This document shows positions 19,882-28,481 of a DNA stretch of 64,000 nucleotides, piece by piece. A program made the translations under genes and the position numbers. The first letter of the stretch is position 1, and every line of letters starts with the position of its first letter. The notes under the pieces are model-generated. The model was not told where the DNA came from. It saw only the letters and a program-made list of their open reading frames with translations, and searched no databases. The stretch comes from Flavonifractor porci (GTDB lineage: Bacteria > Bacillota > Clostridia > Oscillospirales > Oscillospiraceae), in NCBI RefSeq assembly GCF_037572415.1, contig NZ_JBBHLB010000016.1:1-64000 (forward strand). The letters run 5' to 3'.

Positions 19882-19909
19882 AAAGTCCAGGCGAATTTGC
19901 CTGGACTTT
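19882..19909 (-). terminator. Intrinsic terminator after the U32 gene
   Basis: AAAGTCCAGGC / GCCTGGACTTT 11-bp perfect stem with a six-base loop and T-run on the minus strand. Confidence 0.75.
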
Positions 19910-19914
19910 GTATA

Positions 19915-21129
19915 TCAGGAATTTTCCCGGCAGGCCCGGAGAATGGACAGCGGGGGCACCGGACGGGGCAGCTTCATGCGGAATACCATCTGGGGGGTGC
20001 GGGGTTCGGTGAGTGAAAAGCCGTCAGCATCGGTCATTTGACCGGCGGTAAAGGGGGTAGCGGCCACATCGGGGCCCACCAGCTCCAGCTCGTCTCCCAC
20101 GGCAAACTTGTTGCGCAGGGACAGAGTGGCGTTGCCCTCAGGATCGCAGGCGGTGACGATGGCCACCACCTGCCATTCCCGGACATACCGGGCGTCGCCG
20201 GTATACTGGCCCGGCTGGCCGAAGTAGAAGCCGGTGGAGTAGGGACGGTGGCTCACCTTGTCCACCTCTTCCCCCCACACCGGGTCCATGGGCTGACCGG
20301 CGGTCGCCGCGTCGATAGCGTGACGATAGGCGGCGGTGACCACGGCGGCATAGTAGGCGCTCTTGGCGCGGCCCTCGATTTTGAGAGAGTTCAGGCCCGC
20401 CTCCATCAGCTCCGGAATGTGGTCAATCATGCACATATCCCGGGAGTTCATAATAAAGGCGCCGCCCTCGTCCTCGCCGATGGGGAAGTATTCCCCGGGG
20501 CGCTTTTCCTCCATCAGAGCATACTTATAGCGGCAGGGCTGGGCGCAGGCGCCCCGGTTGGCGTCCCGGCCGGTCATATAGTTGCTCAGCAGGCAGCGGC
20601 CGGAGTAGCTGACGCACATGGCGCCGTGGACAAAGGCCTCGATCTCCAGCTCCTTGGGGGCCTTGGCCCGGATCTCCCGGATCTCATCCAGGGACAGCTC
20701 CCGGGCCAGGATCACCCGGCTGGCGCCCAGGTCGTACCAGGCCCGGGCGGCCTGATAGTTGGAGATGCTGGCCTGGGTGGAGATGTGGGCCTTGACTTTG
20801 GGGGCGTGTTTTTTCAGCAGGGAGAGCACGCCCACGTCGGCCACGATGGCGGCGTCCACCCCCAGAGACTGGAGGTACTCCAGCCACTGGGGCAGCCGGG
20901 CCACCTCGTCATTGCGGGGCATGGTGTTGCAGGTAACGTGGATGGACACGCCCTTGCTGTGGCACAGTTCCACCGCCTGGCGCATTGCTTCCTCGGTAAA
21001 ATTGCCCGCGAAGGCCCGCATACCGAAATCATTGCCCGCCAGGTAGACCGCGTCCGCCCCGTAGGCCAGGGACATTTTCAGCCGTTCCATGTCCCCGGCG
21101 GGGGAGAGCAGTTCGATTTGTTTAGTCAT
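19915..21129 (-). CDS. Peptidase U32 family protein (RlhA/TrhP-like)
   Basis: 404 residues from ATG at 21129. The U32 signature is present (EAFVHGAMCVSYSGRC), followed by a cysteine cluster GACAQPCRYKY that in characterised relatives binds an iron-sulfur cluster. Members act in hydroxylation of tRNA or 23S rRNA pyrimidines rather than as proteases. The frame is open upstream to 21216, but that part lies inside mltG. Its start overlaps the mltG stop by eight bases, so the two are cotranscribed. Confidence 0.85.
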   Translation of the reverse strand: MTKQIELLSPAGDMERLKMSLAYGADAVYLAGNDFGMRAFAGNFTEEAMRQAVELCHSKGVSIHVTCNTMPRNDEVARLPQWLEYLQSLGVDAAIVADVGVLSLLKKHAPKVKAHISTQASISNYQAARAWYDLGASRVILARELSLDEIREIRAKAPKELEIEAFVHGAMCVSYSGRCLLSNYMTGRDANRGACAQPCRYKYALMEEKRPGEYFPIGEDEGGAFIMNSRDMCMIDHIPELMEAGLNSLKIEGRAKSAYYAAVVTAAYRHAIDAATAGQPMDPVWGEEVDKVSHRPYSTGFYFGQPGQYTGDARYVREWQVVAIVTACDPEGNATLSLRNKFAVGDELELVGPDVAATPFTAGQMTDADGFSLTEPRTPQMVFRMKLPRPVPPLSILRACRENS

Positions 21130-22345
21130 TCTTGTACAGCTCCTGGCTTCTGAGGAAAGATTGATGCTCGCTGCTGGTGCGGAAGAAGTGGTGTACCCCA
21201 TCATCGCCCAGCGCATAGTAGTAGTAATTGGTAGAGTCGGGATTGACCGCCGCCTTCAGGGCGTCCACACCGGGACAGGAGATGGCGGTGGGAGGAAGCC
21301 CCTTGTGGATATAGGTGTTATAAGGGGTATCCGCCTGGGTGTTTACTTTGGTGCCGCCGGTGGCGTACAGGATAGTGGCGTCGATGTTCAGATAGCCTGC
21401 CGTCTCGCTGGTGGGCTTGTTGAGCCGGTTGTAGATAACCGAGGAGATCTTACCCTGATCGCTGCCGTCGGTCTCCTTTTCAATCATGGAGGCAATGATG
21501 ACGGCGTCGTTTACGCTCATGCCCTTGTCGGTCATGGTCTTGCGCATCTCATCGGTAAAGATCTGGTCAAAACGAAGGATCATCTTGTTGAGCACGCTCA
21601 CCGGGTCCTCACCCATATAGAACTCGTAGGTGTCGGGGAAGAGGTAGCCCTCCAGCCGCTTGGGGTCGCCCAGAGGCAGCACGCCCTGGAGGAAGGAGAA
21701 CTTGAAGTCATAGTTGGCCGCCGTCTCATTCAGATCCTTCACCGTGGCCACACCGGCTTTCTCCAGCATCTCAAAGATCTGAGCCTGGGTGGTGCCCTCC
21801 GGAATGGTCACCGTGGTGGTAAGCCGGTTGGCGGAACTGGAGCCCATGCTGCTGATGAGTGCCCGGTAGTCCATGTCGGTGTTCAGCTCATAGCTGCCAG
21901 GGGTGATCTTGGCACCGTCCTCTCCGGCCTTGCCCGAGACATGGGTGAAGCTGCAGAAGAGTTTGAAAACAAACTTGTATTCGATCAGGCCGCTTTCTTC
22001 CAATTTGTCGGCCACCTGACTGACGGTGTCGCCCTCTTTGATCTCTACCACAGCGGTATGGGGGGCTTTATTCAGAGCAAGGATGTCGTTGGCCCACATC
22101 CAGCTTACCCCTGCCAGCAGGACGGAAGCGCCCAGTACGCATACCACATAAATGAGAACGCCCCATGAGCCCAGACGCTTATGCTTCTTGCGAGGCCGGG
22201 GGCGGGGCTGCCCTTCCGGGGCGGAGGAGGAGCGGCCGGCCGAACGGCTGGAGGAGCGGCCGGAAGATGCCAGGCGCTTCCCGCCGTGGTTGGCATGGGA
22301 AGGGGACTCCCGGCGGCCCTCGTTGTGATAATCTTCCTGAGACAT
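21122..22345 (-). CDS. mltG: Endolytic murein transglycosylase
   Basis: 407 residues. A basic, low-complexity cytoplasmic N-terminus (about 55 residues), one transmembrane helix (GVLIYVVCVLGASVLLAGVS), a LysM-like region, then the YceG domain with the catalytic glutamate in IIASMIEKETDG and a C-terminal ISCPGVDALKAAVNP segment. MltG cleaves nascent peptidoglycan strands at the membrane. ATG at 22345 has AGGAG eight bases upstream. mltG next to a U32 gene is a common clostridial order. Confidence 0.93.
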   Translation of the reverse strand: MSQEDYHNEGRRESPSHANHGGKRLASSGRSSSRSAGRSSSAPEGQPRPRPRKKHKRLGSWGVLIYVVCVLGASVLLAGVSWMWANDILALNKAPHTAVVEIKEGDTVSQVADKLEESGLIEYKFVFKLFCSFTHVSGKAGEDGAKITPGSYELNTDMDYRALISSMGSSSANRLTTTVTIPEGTTQAQIFEMLEKAGVATVKDLNETAANYDFKFSFLQGVLPLGDPKRLEGYLFPDTYEFYMGEDPVSVLNKMILRFDQIFTDEMRKTMTDKGMSVNDAVIIASMIEKETDGSDQGKISSVIYNRLNKPTSETAGYLNIDATILYATGGTKVNTQADTPYNTYIHKGLPPTAISCPGVDALKAAVNPDSTNYYYYALGDDGVHHFFRTSSEHQSFLRSQELYKND

Positions 22346-22446
22346 AGGTTCAACTCCTAACCAAATGAAAAACGGTGGATTGCCGGAACCAGGAGCGCCG
22401 CCCTCGCATAGAATAGGTCAGTTAAAGCAAGTGAGGTGAGACGATA

Positions 22447-22599
22447 ATGTGTTTCGGCAATAACGGTTTTGGCGGCAACAGCTGCCTGTGGATCATCCTG
22501 ATCATCATCCTGCTGTGCTGCTGCTGCGGCGGCGGGAACAGCTGCGGCAACAGCTGCGGCTGCAACAACAACTGCGGTTGCAACGACGGCTGCTGCTGA
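22447..22599 (+). CDS. Small Cys/Gly/Asn-rich membrane peptide
   Basis: 50 residues: a Gly/Asn-rich start, a hydrophobic core CLWIILIIILLCCCC, and a tail of CGC/NNC repeats; 15 cysteines in all. ATG at 22447 has GAGGTGA seven bases upstream and an intrinsic terminator follows the stop, so it is very probably a real transcription unit. Such peptides occur in Clostridia and may be spore-related or metal-binding, but the function is unknown. Confidence 0.65.
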   Translation: MCFGNNGFGGNSCLWIILIIILLCCCCGGGNSCGNSCGCNNNCGCNDGCC

Positions 22600-22618
22600 G
22601 CCGTACGTACCGCGGGGA

Positions 22619-22644
22619 AGCGGGGCCTCAGGCCCCGCTTTTCT
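22619..22644 (+). terminator. Intrinsic terminator of the Cys-rich peptide gene
   Basis: AGCGGGGCC / GGCCCCGCT with a three-base loop and TTTTCT. It overlaps the last codons of the convergent folate gene. Confidence 0.75.
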
Positions 22645-23230
22645 CCTGCCCCGGCGCGGACGGGCCGTACAGGCCGGTTTCGGTGACCACAAGATCCACG
22701 CCCAGATCGTGGGGCAGGCGGGGAATGTCCTCCATCAACAGCCCATCCCGGCACAGCGCGGCGGTGACGCCGGAAAACCCGGCCAGCCAGCGGTCATAAT
22801 ACCCGCCGCCACGGCCAAGCCGACCGCCGGAGCGGTCAAAGGCCAGTCCGGGTACCAGGACCAGGTCGATCTGGTCCGGCGGGATGAGGGAACAGTCTAT
22901 ATCCGGCTCCAGCATCCCATAAGGATGGCGGATCAGGGTGCTGTCTGGTTGGACGAGCCGGGCCTCCATTTGGTTCCCCGGCAGGCACCTGGGCAGGCAT
23001 ACCCGCTTGCCCAGGCCCCACAGAGGCGGCAGCAGCCGGACGGTGTCCGGCTCGGCATCCATGCCATGGTAGAGCAGGATGGTCCGGGCGGACTCCGCCT
23101 GAGGCAGAGTCAGAAAGCGGTGAAACAGCGCTTCATCTCCGGCAGTTCGGGCCTGAGGAGACAGATTCGCCAGCCAGTCCAGCGCTTGGCGGCGCAGGCG
23201 GGCCTTCTCAGCCGTGATAGTGGACGGCAT
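22628..23230 (-). CDS. 5-formyltetrahydrofolate cyclo-ligase family protein
   Basis: 200 residues, the family length. The signature GRLGRGGGYYDRWLA and the preceding LVLVPGLAFDRSG are intact. It converts 5-formyl-THF to 5,10-methenyl-THF with ATP in the cytoplasm. The start ATG at 23230 lies inside the end of the DJ-1 gene (23-base overlap), so translation is coupled. Confidence 0.92.
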   Translation of the reverse strand: MPSTITAEKARLRRQALDWLANLSPQARTAGDEALFHRFLTLPQAESARTILLYHGMDAEPDTVRLLPPLWGLGKRVCLPRCLPGNQMEARLVQPDSTLIRHPYGMLEPDIDCSLIPPDQIDLVLVPGLAFDRSGGRLGRGGGYYDRWLAGFSGVTAALCRDGLLMEDIPRLPHDLGVDLVVTETGLYGPSAPGQEKSGA

Positions 23231-23753
23231 TCTTTACCTGCGTGGCGGCGGCAGAGCCCTTCAGGATCTCCACCAGCTTCAGGCCGAAGGGGAAGGCGGA
23301 ACCGGCAGCCTCGCCGGTGACAATGTGGCCATCTACCACGACGGAGGAACCCTTCTGTACCACAGCAGAGCCCATCAGATCCTCCATACCGGGGTAACAC
23401 ACCGCGTTGCGGCGGTCCAGCATCCCCAGGTTGGCCAGAATGGTGGGCGCGGCACAGATGGCGGCAAGCCAGCAGCCGTGGTCATAGCAGCGCTGGATGA
23501 GGGCCTGGGCCCGCATATCGCCGCTGATGGCCTCCACGCCGCCCAGTCCGCCGGGGAGCATGAGCATCCGCAGCTGATCGGCCTCCAGCTGATCCAGCGT
23601 GGTGTCCGCCGTGACAGTGATCCCGTGGCTGCCGGTGACCTGGAGTCCGTCCAGGCCCACCAGGGCCACCTTGATGCCGGCCCGGCGCAGCAGGTCGGCG
23701 GGGACCAGAGCCTCGCTCTCTTCAAACCCGTTACCCAGTAAAATCGCTACCAT
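23208..23753 (-). CDS. DJ-1/PfpI family protein
   Basis: 181 residues with the nucleophile-elbow cysteine in LAAICAAPTIL (about residue 99) and the glutamate near the N-terminus (GFEESEA). It belongs to the YajL/ThiJ group of DJ-1-like proteins, variously reported as chaperones, deglycases or oxidative-stress proteins; the reaction is unsettled. ATG is at 23753. It overlaps the cyclo-ligase gene. Confidence 0.88.
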   Translation of the reverse strand: MVAILLGNGFEESEALVPADLLRRAGIKVALVGLDGLQVTGSHGITVTADTTLDQLEADQLRMLMLPGGLGGVEAISGDMRAQALIQRCYDHGCWLAAICAAPTILANLGMLDRRNAVCYPGMEDLMGSAVVQKGSSVVVDGHIVTGEAAGSAFPFGLKLVEILKGSAAATQVKNAVHYHG

Positions 23754-23764
23754 TCAACAGCACC

Positions 23765-24436
23765 TCATTTTATGATTTGGGCCACCATGGCCCAGATGTC
23801 CCGGTGGATTTCTTCCGTGGAGCGCAGGCGGCCTGTCTGGTCCACGCAGGGGACCTTGTGCCAGCCCAGGCAGTCTGCCGCCCGCAGGGCGGTACGGCGG
23901 CACAGAGCCAGATAATCGGTATCTACCTCGTGAATATCGCCTTTGGTATGGGTAGCCTCTTCCCGGCTGCGCAGCAGCTCCACGGCGCGCTCCGTGGGCA
24001 TATCCAGATAGATCACCTGGTCGGGGAAGGGCAGGCCCAGCTTGCTGCACTCAAAGTCGAAGAGCCAGTGGAAGAACGCCTCCCACTGATCCTCGGGCAG
24101 CTTGCTGGCCTGGTGGACGGCGTTGGAGGTGGTGTACCGGTCGGAGAGCACCAGTCCGCCGTCCCGGTAATAGTCTCCCCACACCTTCTTCCAGGATGCG
24201 TACCGATCCACCGCGTAGAAGGTGGAGGCGGCATAGGGATTCACGTCGGAGGGGTGGGAGCCAAACTCGCCGCCCAGATACATCCGCAGCAGAGCGGAAG
24301 AGGGCTCCTGATACTGGGGAAAAACCAGACGGCGGAAAGAGATATCCTCCTGCTCCAGCCGCTGACACAGCAGCTTGAACTGAGTGGACTTGCCGGAGCC
24401 GTCGGTTCCTTCAAATACGATCAGCTTTCCTGCCAT
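23765..24436 (-). CDS. Thymidylate kinase-like deoxynucleotide kinase
   Basis: 223 residues with a P-loop FEGTDGSGKST, a DRY motif in VLSDRYTTSN and a lid region near SREEATHTKGD. It resembles Tmk (dTMP to dTDP), though it carries insertions relative to the classic 210-residue enzyme, so a related deoxynucleotide kinase is possible. The start at 24436 uses an AGGAGG placed inside the last codons of the upstream glycosyltransferase gene, one base from its stop. Confidence 0.8.
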   Translation of the reverse strand: MAGKLIVFEGTDGSGKSTQFKLLCQRLEQEDISFRRLVFPQYQEPSSALLRMYLGGEFGSHPSDVNPYAASTFYAVDRYASWKKVWGDYYRDGGLVLSDRYTTSNAVHQASKLPEDQWEAFFHWLFDFECSKLGLPFPDQVIYLDMPTERAVELLRSREEATHTKGDIHEVDTDYLALCRRTALRAADCLGWHKVPCVDQTGRLRSTEEIHRDIWAMVAQIIK

Positions 24437-24437
24437 A

Positions 24438-25160
24438 TCAGCGCCTCCTGATCCGGGCTCCCATGGCATACCACAGTACCAGGGGCAGCTTGGCCATACG
24501 CCCGATGCGCTTGGGCTCTTTGATGAGCCGGTGGAGCCACTCCAGCCCCAGCTTTTGAAAGGCCTTGGGGGCCCGTTCCACCACGCCGGCAAAGACGTCC
24601 AGGGAACCGCCCAGGCCAATCATCAGGTGCGCACCGGTGGCGGGGCCGTTCTGTACCATCCAGAACTCCTGCTTGGGGGCGCCCAGGCAGACAAAGACCA
24701 CGTCGGCGGCGGCGGCGCGAATCTCCTCCACCACCGGGCCATCCTCCTTGAAGTAGCCGTCGTGAGTGCCGCAGACAATGAGTCCGGGATAAGTGCTCTT
24801 CAGGTTGGCGGCGGCAAGCTCAGCCACGCCGGGCTTGGCCCCCAGCAGAAAGAGCCGCTTTCCGTTTTCCGCCATCCATGCCACCAGCCGCTGGGCAAAA
24901 TCAATGCCCGGCACTTTGCTTTTCAGGGGGCGACCCAGGATCTTGGCGGAGTAGATCACGCCGATGCCGTCGGCCAGCACCAGATCGGCCCCCAGCAGGG
25001 CCTGTTTGAATTCGGGGTTTTTCCGGGCGGCCAGGAGAAATTCCGGGTTGGGAGTCACGGCATAGTGAAAGCCTTCCGCCCCCACCAGCCCGGAGCCAGT
25101 CTGTACCGCCTCATCCAACGTCAGGTCGTCGAAGCCGACGCCCAAAACATCTGTCCTCAA
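24438..25160 (-). CDS. WecG/TagA/CpsF-family glycosyltransferase
   Basis: 240 residues, the family length. Conserved pieces TPNPEFLLAARKN, LLADGIGV-like (LVLADGIGVIY), FLLGAKPG, and CLGAPKQEFWM are present, and the C-terminal RIGRMAKLPLVLWY segment fits membrane association. TagA adds N-acetylmannosamine to undecaprenyl-linked GlcNAc in wall teichoic acid synthesis. The start is TTG at 25160, nine bases after CGGAGG; no ATG fits. Confidence 0.9.
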   Translation of the reverse strand: MRTDVLGVGFDDLTLDEAVQTGSGLVGAEGFHYAVTPNPEFLLAARKNPEFKQALLGADLVLADGIGVIYSAKILGRPLKSKVPGIDFAQRLVAWMAENGKRLFLLGAKPGVAELAAANLKSTYPGLIVCGTHDGYFKEDGPVVEEIRAAAADVVFVCLGAPKQEFWMVQNGPATGAHLMIGLGGSLDVFAGVVERAPKAFQKLGLEWLHRLIKEPKRIGRMAKLPLVLWYAMGARIRRR

Positions 25161-25205
25161 AATGAATTGCCTCCGATTGGATCAAGTCCATAATTTCACA
25201 CCATT

Positions 25206-25642
25206 CTACCATAGCGGAAGAGAAAAGTCCATGCGGAAACAGGGAGAAAGGTGAGCGGAAATGATAAAGTTTCTGTGAAGAAAGCCGGAAAGACATTGCG
25301 TCAGCCGCGCTTTTTCGGCCTTTAGCTGGATGCGTTTGTGGTGACAAAAGTGGATGTATCGGCCTAGCATCCCATTGGTTTTCGAGAAGACAGCCTCCAA
25401 ACGCCGGATTCCATATGCCTGCCCGGACAGCACACCTGCCGGTATGATTTTCTCGCTCTGCCCTTGGGCTGCGGGAGGATTTCGGCTTCCGCTGTCTTCT
25501 GCGCTTATGGAGAAGAAGCCCTTTTACTACATCCTTAAAACCAAAAGCATTCTGCCGATTCCTGCTGGTCTTTTCCCTCTGATAACATGACCTTGATTTC
25601 TGGCAGCAGCATTTGAACGTGCGTATAATTTTGTTTCTCCAT
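25206..25642 (-). pseudogene. Remnant of an IS3-family transposase (orfA start, orfB end)
   Basis: The minus strand opens with an OrfA-like start (MEKQNYTHVQMLLPEIK) that is soon broken by a stop and shifts frame (an HKRRRQRK-like segment follows). Near the other end, YIHFCHHKRIQLKAEK resembles the YIHFYNxERIQ terminus of IS3 OrfB. The middle of the element is deleted. The family assignment rests on recognition of these two pieces, not on a search. The rest of the 25161-25738 gap holds nothing else I can identify. Confidence 0.55.
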
Positions 25643-25649
25643 AACAACA

Positions 25650-25683
25650 CCCCCTGATGTAGGCTGCTTTCTACATCAGGGGG
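25650..25683. terminator. Stem-loop, possible terminator of the DUF308 gene
   Basis: CCCCCTGATGTAG / CTACATCAGGGGG, 13-bp perfect stem with an eight-base loop. It lies downstream of the DUF308 stop and just upstream of the IS3 remnant start; it could also be part of the old IS end. Confidence 0.5.
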
Positions 25684-25738
25684 TATTTTGCTGCTGCCTG
25701 TTTTGCTGGACCCGTTCACAAACGCAGCAGGTCCTTTT

Positions 25739-26323
25739 TCACAGGTCGATAGGGTCCACATCCACAGGATGGGTCTTTCGATACTCCTTGGTCCACTGGG
25801 ACAGCTGGAAGATGGTCCACAGATCAGAGACACCGGCGTACAGCAGTACAATGCCGATGACACGGAAGAGGGCGGCCTCGGTGAGCAGGGGGTGGAACAC
25901 CACGAAGATGCCCAGACCGGCGGCCACCAGGGAGAGGATCAGGTTAATGTTCCAATGGGAGTAGTCCATCCGCTGCAGCTCCAGGGTACGCTTGACACTG
26001 AGCAGGGCGTCAATGGCGATATACAGCCCAAGGATCACTGGGATGACCCCCTGGATCAGAGGGGGATAGATGACCATGACGGCGCCCACAGCGGCGGCCA
26101 CGATGCCCAGAAACAGCCCCAGAAAGGCGCCCCCCTTGCGGTCCTCGCTGCGGTAGAAGCCCACAATGGCAAAGATGCCGTAGAGCAGCAGGATGGCGCC
26201 GAAAGCATAGCAGATGATATCCATGACGATGGTGGGCCACAGGATAAGCACTACGCCCAGGATCAGATAGAGGATGGAGAGAAAGACAAAGCTGACCGTC
26301 ATATTTTTCAGACGTTCTTTCAT
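25739..26323 (-). CDS. DUF308 (HdeD-like) membrane protein
   Basis: 194 residues with six hydrophobic helices in three pairs, the DUF308 layout (LILGVVLILWP, IICYAFGAILLLYGIF, VIPVILGLYIAIDALL). HdeD in E. coli is linked to acid resistance; the role here is unknown. ATG at 26323 has AAAGGTGG eight bases upstream. It appears to be a single gene. Confidence 0.8.
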   Translation of the reverse strand: MKERLKNMTVSFVFLSILYLILGVVLILWPTIVMDIICYAFGAILLLYGIFAIVGFYRSEDRKGGAFLGLFLGIVAAAVGAVMVIYPPLIQGVIPVILGLYIAIDALLSVKRTLELQRMDYSHWNINLILSLVAAGLGIFVVFHPLLTEAALFRVIGIVLLYAGVSDLWTIFQLSQWTKEYRKTHPVDVDPIDL

Positions 26324-26347
26324 AATTAAGACCACCTTTCTCCAATG

Positions 26348-26833
26348 TTACAGGCCAGGGCCCTGCCAGCCCTTGCATACGTCGATCCAGCCGGCGCTGT
26401 TGGACAGCTGGGCCAGTTCATCGCAGTTGAGTTTGACCGCAGAGGCCGCGTTGCCGGCGGCGGGGTAGATGGTGTCGAACCGCTGAAGGGAGATGTCCAG
26501 ATAGGTAACGGTGTTGGAATGGGGAATGGCAAAGGGACACACGCCGCCGATCTGGTGGCCGGTAAAAGTCTCCACCTGTTCCGGCGTCAGCATGGTGGCC
26601 TTGTGGTGGAACTGGGCCTTGAATTTGGCGTTGTCGATCTTGGCGTCACCGGCGCAGACAATGAGTACCGCTCCGTCCTCATGGACAAAGGAGAGGGTCT
26701 TGGCAATGCGCGCGGGTTCACAGCCTACGGCTTGGGCGGCCAGTTCCACGGTGGCGCTGGACACCTCAAATTCCCGGATACGGTCCTCATAGCCACGCTG
26801 ACGCAGGTAGGCGCGGCATACTTCGATGGACAT
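26348..26833 (-). CDS. YbaK/EbsC-type aminoacyl-tRNA deacylase
   Basis: 161 residues, the family size. The YbaK/ProX fold is indicated by AKTLSFVHEDGAVLIVCAGDAKID, the conserved lysine, and the GGVCPFAI segment. These proteins hydrolyse mischarged Cys- or Ala-tRNA-Pro. The frame is open upstream to 26935 inside the thioesterase gene; ATG at 26833 with AAGAAGG is the likely start. It is adjacent to the thioesterase gene by one base. Confidence 0.85.
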   Translation of the reverse strand: MSIEVCRAYLRQRGYEDRIREFEVSSATVELAAQAVGCEPARIAKTLSFVHEDGAVLIVCAGDAKIDNAKFKAQFHHKATMLTPEQVETFTGHQIGGVCPFAIPHSNTVTYLDISLQRFDTIYPAAGNAASAVKLNCDELAQLSNSAGWIDVCKGWQGPGL

Positions 26834-26834
26834 T

Positions 26835-27230
26835 TTACTTGCCTTCTTTCTTGGCCTGGGCCTTGGCCAGGAAGCGGTCGGCCTGGATGATGAAGCGCTG
26901 ATGCTCTCCCTTGCCGATGGGGCCGGCCTCGTCAAAGGCGGCCACAGTGTAGGTGAGCTTACGGCCCTCCACAGCGGCGACCTCCGCCTCAGCCCACACT
27001 TTCATACCCACAGGAGTGGCAGCGTCGTGGCTGACGTTGAGCAGGGTGCCTACAGTGCCCTGGCCCTCCTCCAGCGCATCCTGCACCGCGTTGACGGCGG
27101 CGTTCTCCATTAGAGCGATCATAGCGGGGGTAGCGAACACGGGAACCAGGCCGCTGCCCACGGCGGCGGCTGTATTTTCAGGGGTGACCACGGTTTCGGC
27201 CCGGCCCTTCATACCTGCAGTAATAGACAT
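26835..27230 (-). CDS. Hotdog-fold thioesterase (FlK-like)
   Basis: 131 residues. The pattern VFATPAMIALMENAA, then GTVGTLLNVSHDAATPVGMKV, matches the fluoroacetyl-CoA thioesterase-like family. It likely hydrolyses a small acyl-CoA; the substrate is not known and fluoroacetate is unlikely. ATG at 27230 is preceded by AAAAAGGAGT. It starts the two-gene unit with ybaK. Confidence 0.82.
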   Translation of the reverse strand: MSITAGMKGRAETVVTPENTAAAVGSGLVPVFATPAMIALMENAAVNAVQDALEEGQGTVGTLLNVSHDAATPVGMKVWAEAEVAAVEGRKLTYTVAAFDEAGPIGKGEHQRFIIQADRFLAKAQAKKEGK

Positions 27231-27306
27231 AAGAGAGACTCCTTTTTTTCTGAAATCAGTTCGTGCGGGTATTATTTTACATCAATCCCCACCATAAGGC
27301 AAGCAG

Positions 27307-27332
27307 AAAGCCGCACATTACTGTGCGGCTTT
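27307..27332 (-). terminator. Intrinsic terminator of the pot operon
   Basis: AAAGCCGCACA / TGTGCGGCTTT 11-bp perfect stem with a four-base loop, just after the potD stop. Confidence 0.8.
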
Positions 27333-27345
27333 CCGGATAAGCGAT

Positions 27346-28407
27346 TTAGTTGGAGGAGAGCATGAGCCGGGTCCACTGGTCGTCATAGAGAGCCAGGATA
27401 TCAGCGGGCAGGTTCTTGAAGCTCTCGCAGTTGGCCAGGATGGACTCGTCGGGATAGGCATAGGGATCGCCGGACACCTCGGGGTCCAGTTCCTCCCGGA
27501 CGGAGAGCAGGGGAGAGGAGTACCAGATCTCCTCGCAGTTCTTCAGACCAGCCTGGGTGGAGCACATATAGTTGATGAAGAGCTCGGCGTTTTCCTTGTT
27601 CTCGGCGTTCTTGGGGATGCACATGGCGTCCACATACAGGTTGGTGCCCTCCTCAGGCAGGCAGAAGGCCAGGTCGGGGTTGATCTCCTGCATGGTCAGG
27701 AAGTCGCCGTAGTAGTAGGCGCCGATGGCGGCGGAGCCGCCCTGCATCTTCTCAAAGATCTCGTCCATGACGTAGGACTGGACCAGGGGCTTCTGCTGGA
27801 TGAGCAGGTCCACGGCCTCCTTGATCTGGTCAGGGTCGGTGGTATTGTAGGAGTAGCCCAGGTACTTCAGAGCCACACCGATGGCGTCGCGGGAGTTGTT
27901 GAACATCAGGATCTGGCCGGCATAGTTCTCATCGAACATGGTGGCCCAGCTGGTGGGGGTCTCCTTTACCATGGTGGTGTTGTAAATGATGCCCAGCAGG
28001 CCCCACATATAGGGTACGCTGTACAGATTCTCCGGGTCGTAGTCCGGGTTCTTCAGGGCAGGGTCCACATCGGCAAAATTGGGAATGTTGTTGAAGTTCA
28101 AAGGCTCAAGCATATCCTCTTCGATCATACGGGAGATCATATAGTCGGAAGGGATGACCACGTCGTAGCTGGCACCGTCGTTCTTCAGCACGCCGTACAT
28201 GGACTCGTTACTCTCATAGATGTCATAGTTCACCTTGATGCCGGTCTCGGCGGTGAAGTCTTCCAGAACAGACTCGTCAATATAGACGCCCCAGTTATAG
28301 ACGTTGACGACGCCCTTGTCGGCGGAGCTGGAATCGCCGCCGCAACCGGCCAGCACCAGGCTGAGAGAGAGTGCGGAGGTGGTCAGAAGTGCGAGAGACT
28401 TTTTCAA
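27346..28407 (-). CDS. potD: Spermidine/putrescine-binding lipoprotein
   Basis: 353 residues. An N-terminal signal with a lipobox (LSLVLAGC, Cys about 22) is followed by the PotD/PotF fold, starting VNVYNWGVYIDESVLEDF as in the family and with the polyamine-site residues VPYMWGLLGIIYNT. It captures polyamines outside the membrane for PotABC. The start is TTG at 28407, preceded by AAAGGGG at long spacing. It is the last gene of potABCD. Confidence 0.92.
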   Translation of the reverse strand: MKKSLALLTTSALSLSLVLAGCGGDSSSADKGVVNVYNWGVYIDESVLEDFTAETGIKVNYDIYESNESMYGVLKNDGASYDVVIPSDYMISRMIEEDMLEPLNFNNIPNFADVDPALKNPDYDPENLYSVPYMWGLLGIIYNTTMVKETPTSWATMFDENYAGQILMFNNSRDAIGVALKYLGYSYNTTDPDQIKEAVDLLIQQKPLVQSYVMDEIFEKMQGGSAAIGAYYYGDFLTMQEINPDLAFCLPEEGTNLYVDAMCIPKNAENKENAELFINYMCSTQAGLKNCEEIWYSSPLLSVREELDPEVSGDPYAYPDESILANCESFKNLPADILALYDDQWTRLMLSSN

Positions 28408-28481
28408 TTTCTTTCTTTATCCCCTTTCGGAAATCAATTTTATAACAGCCCGTTAGGGCGTGTTACCGCGGAGCGCGGACC

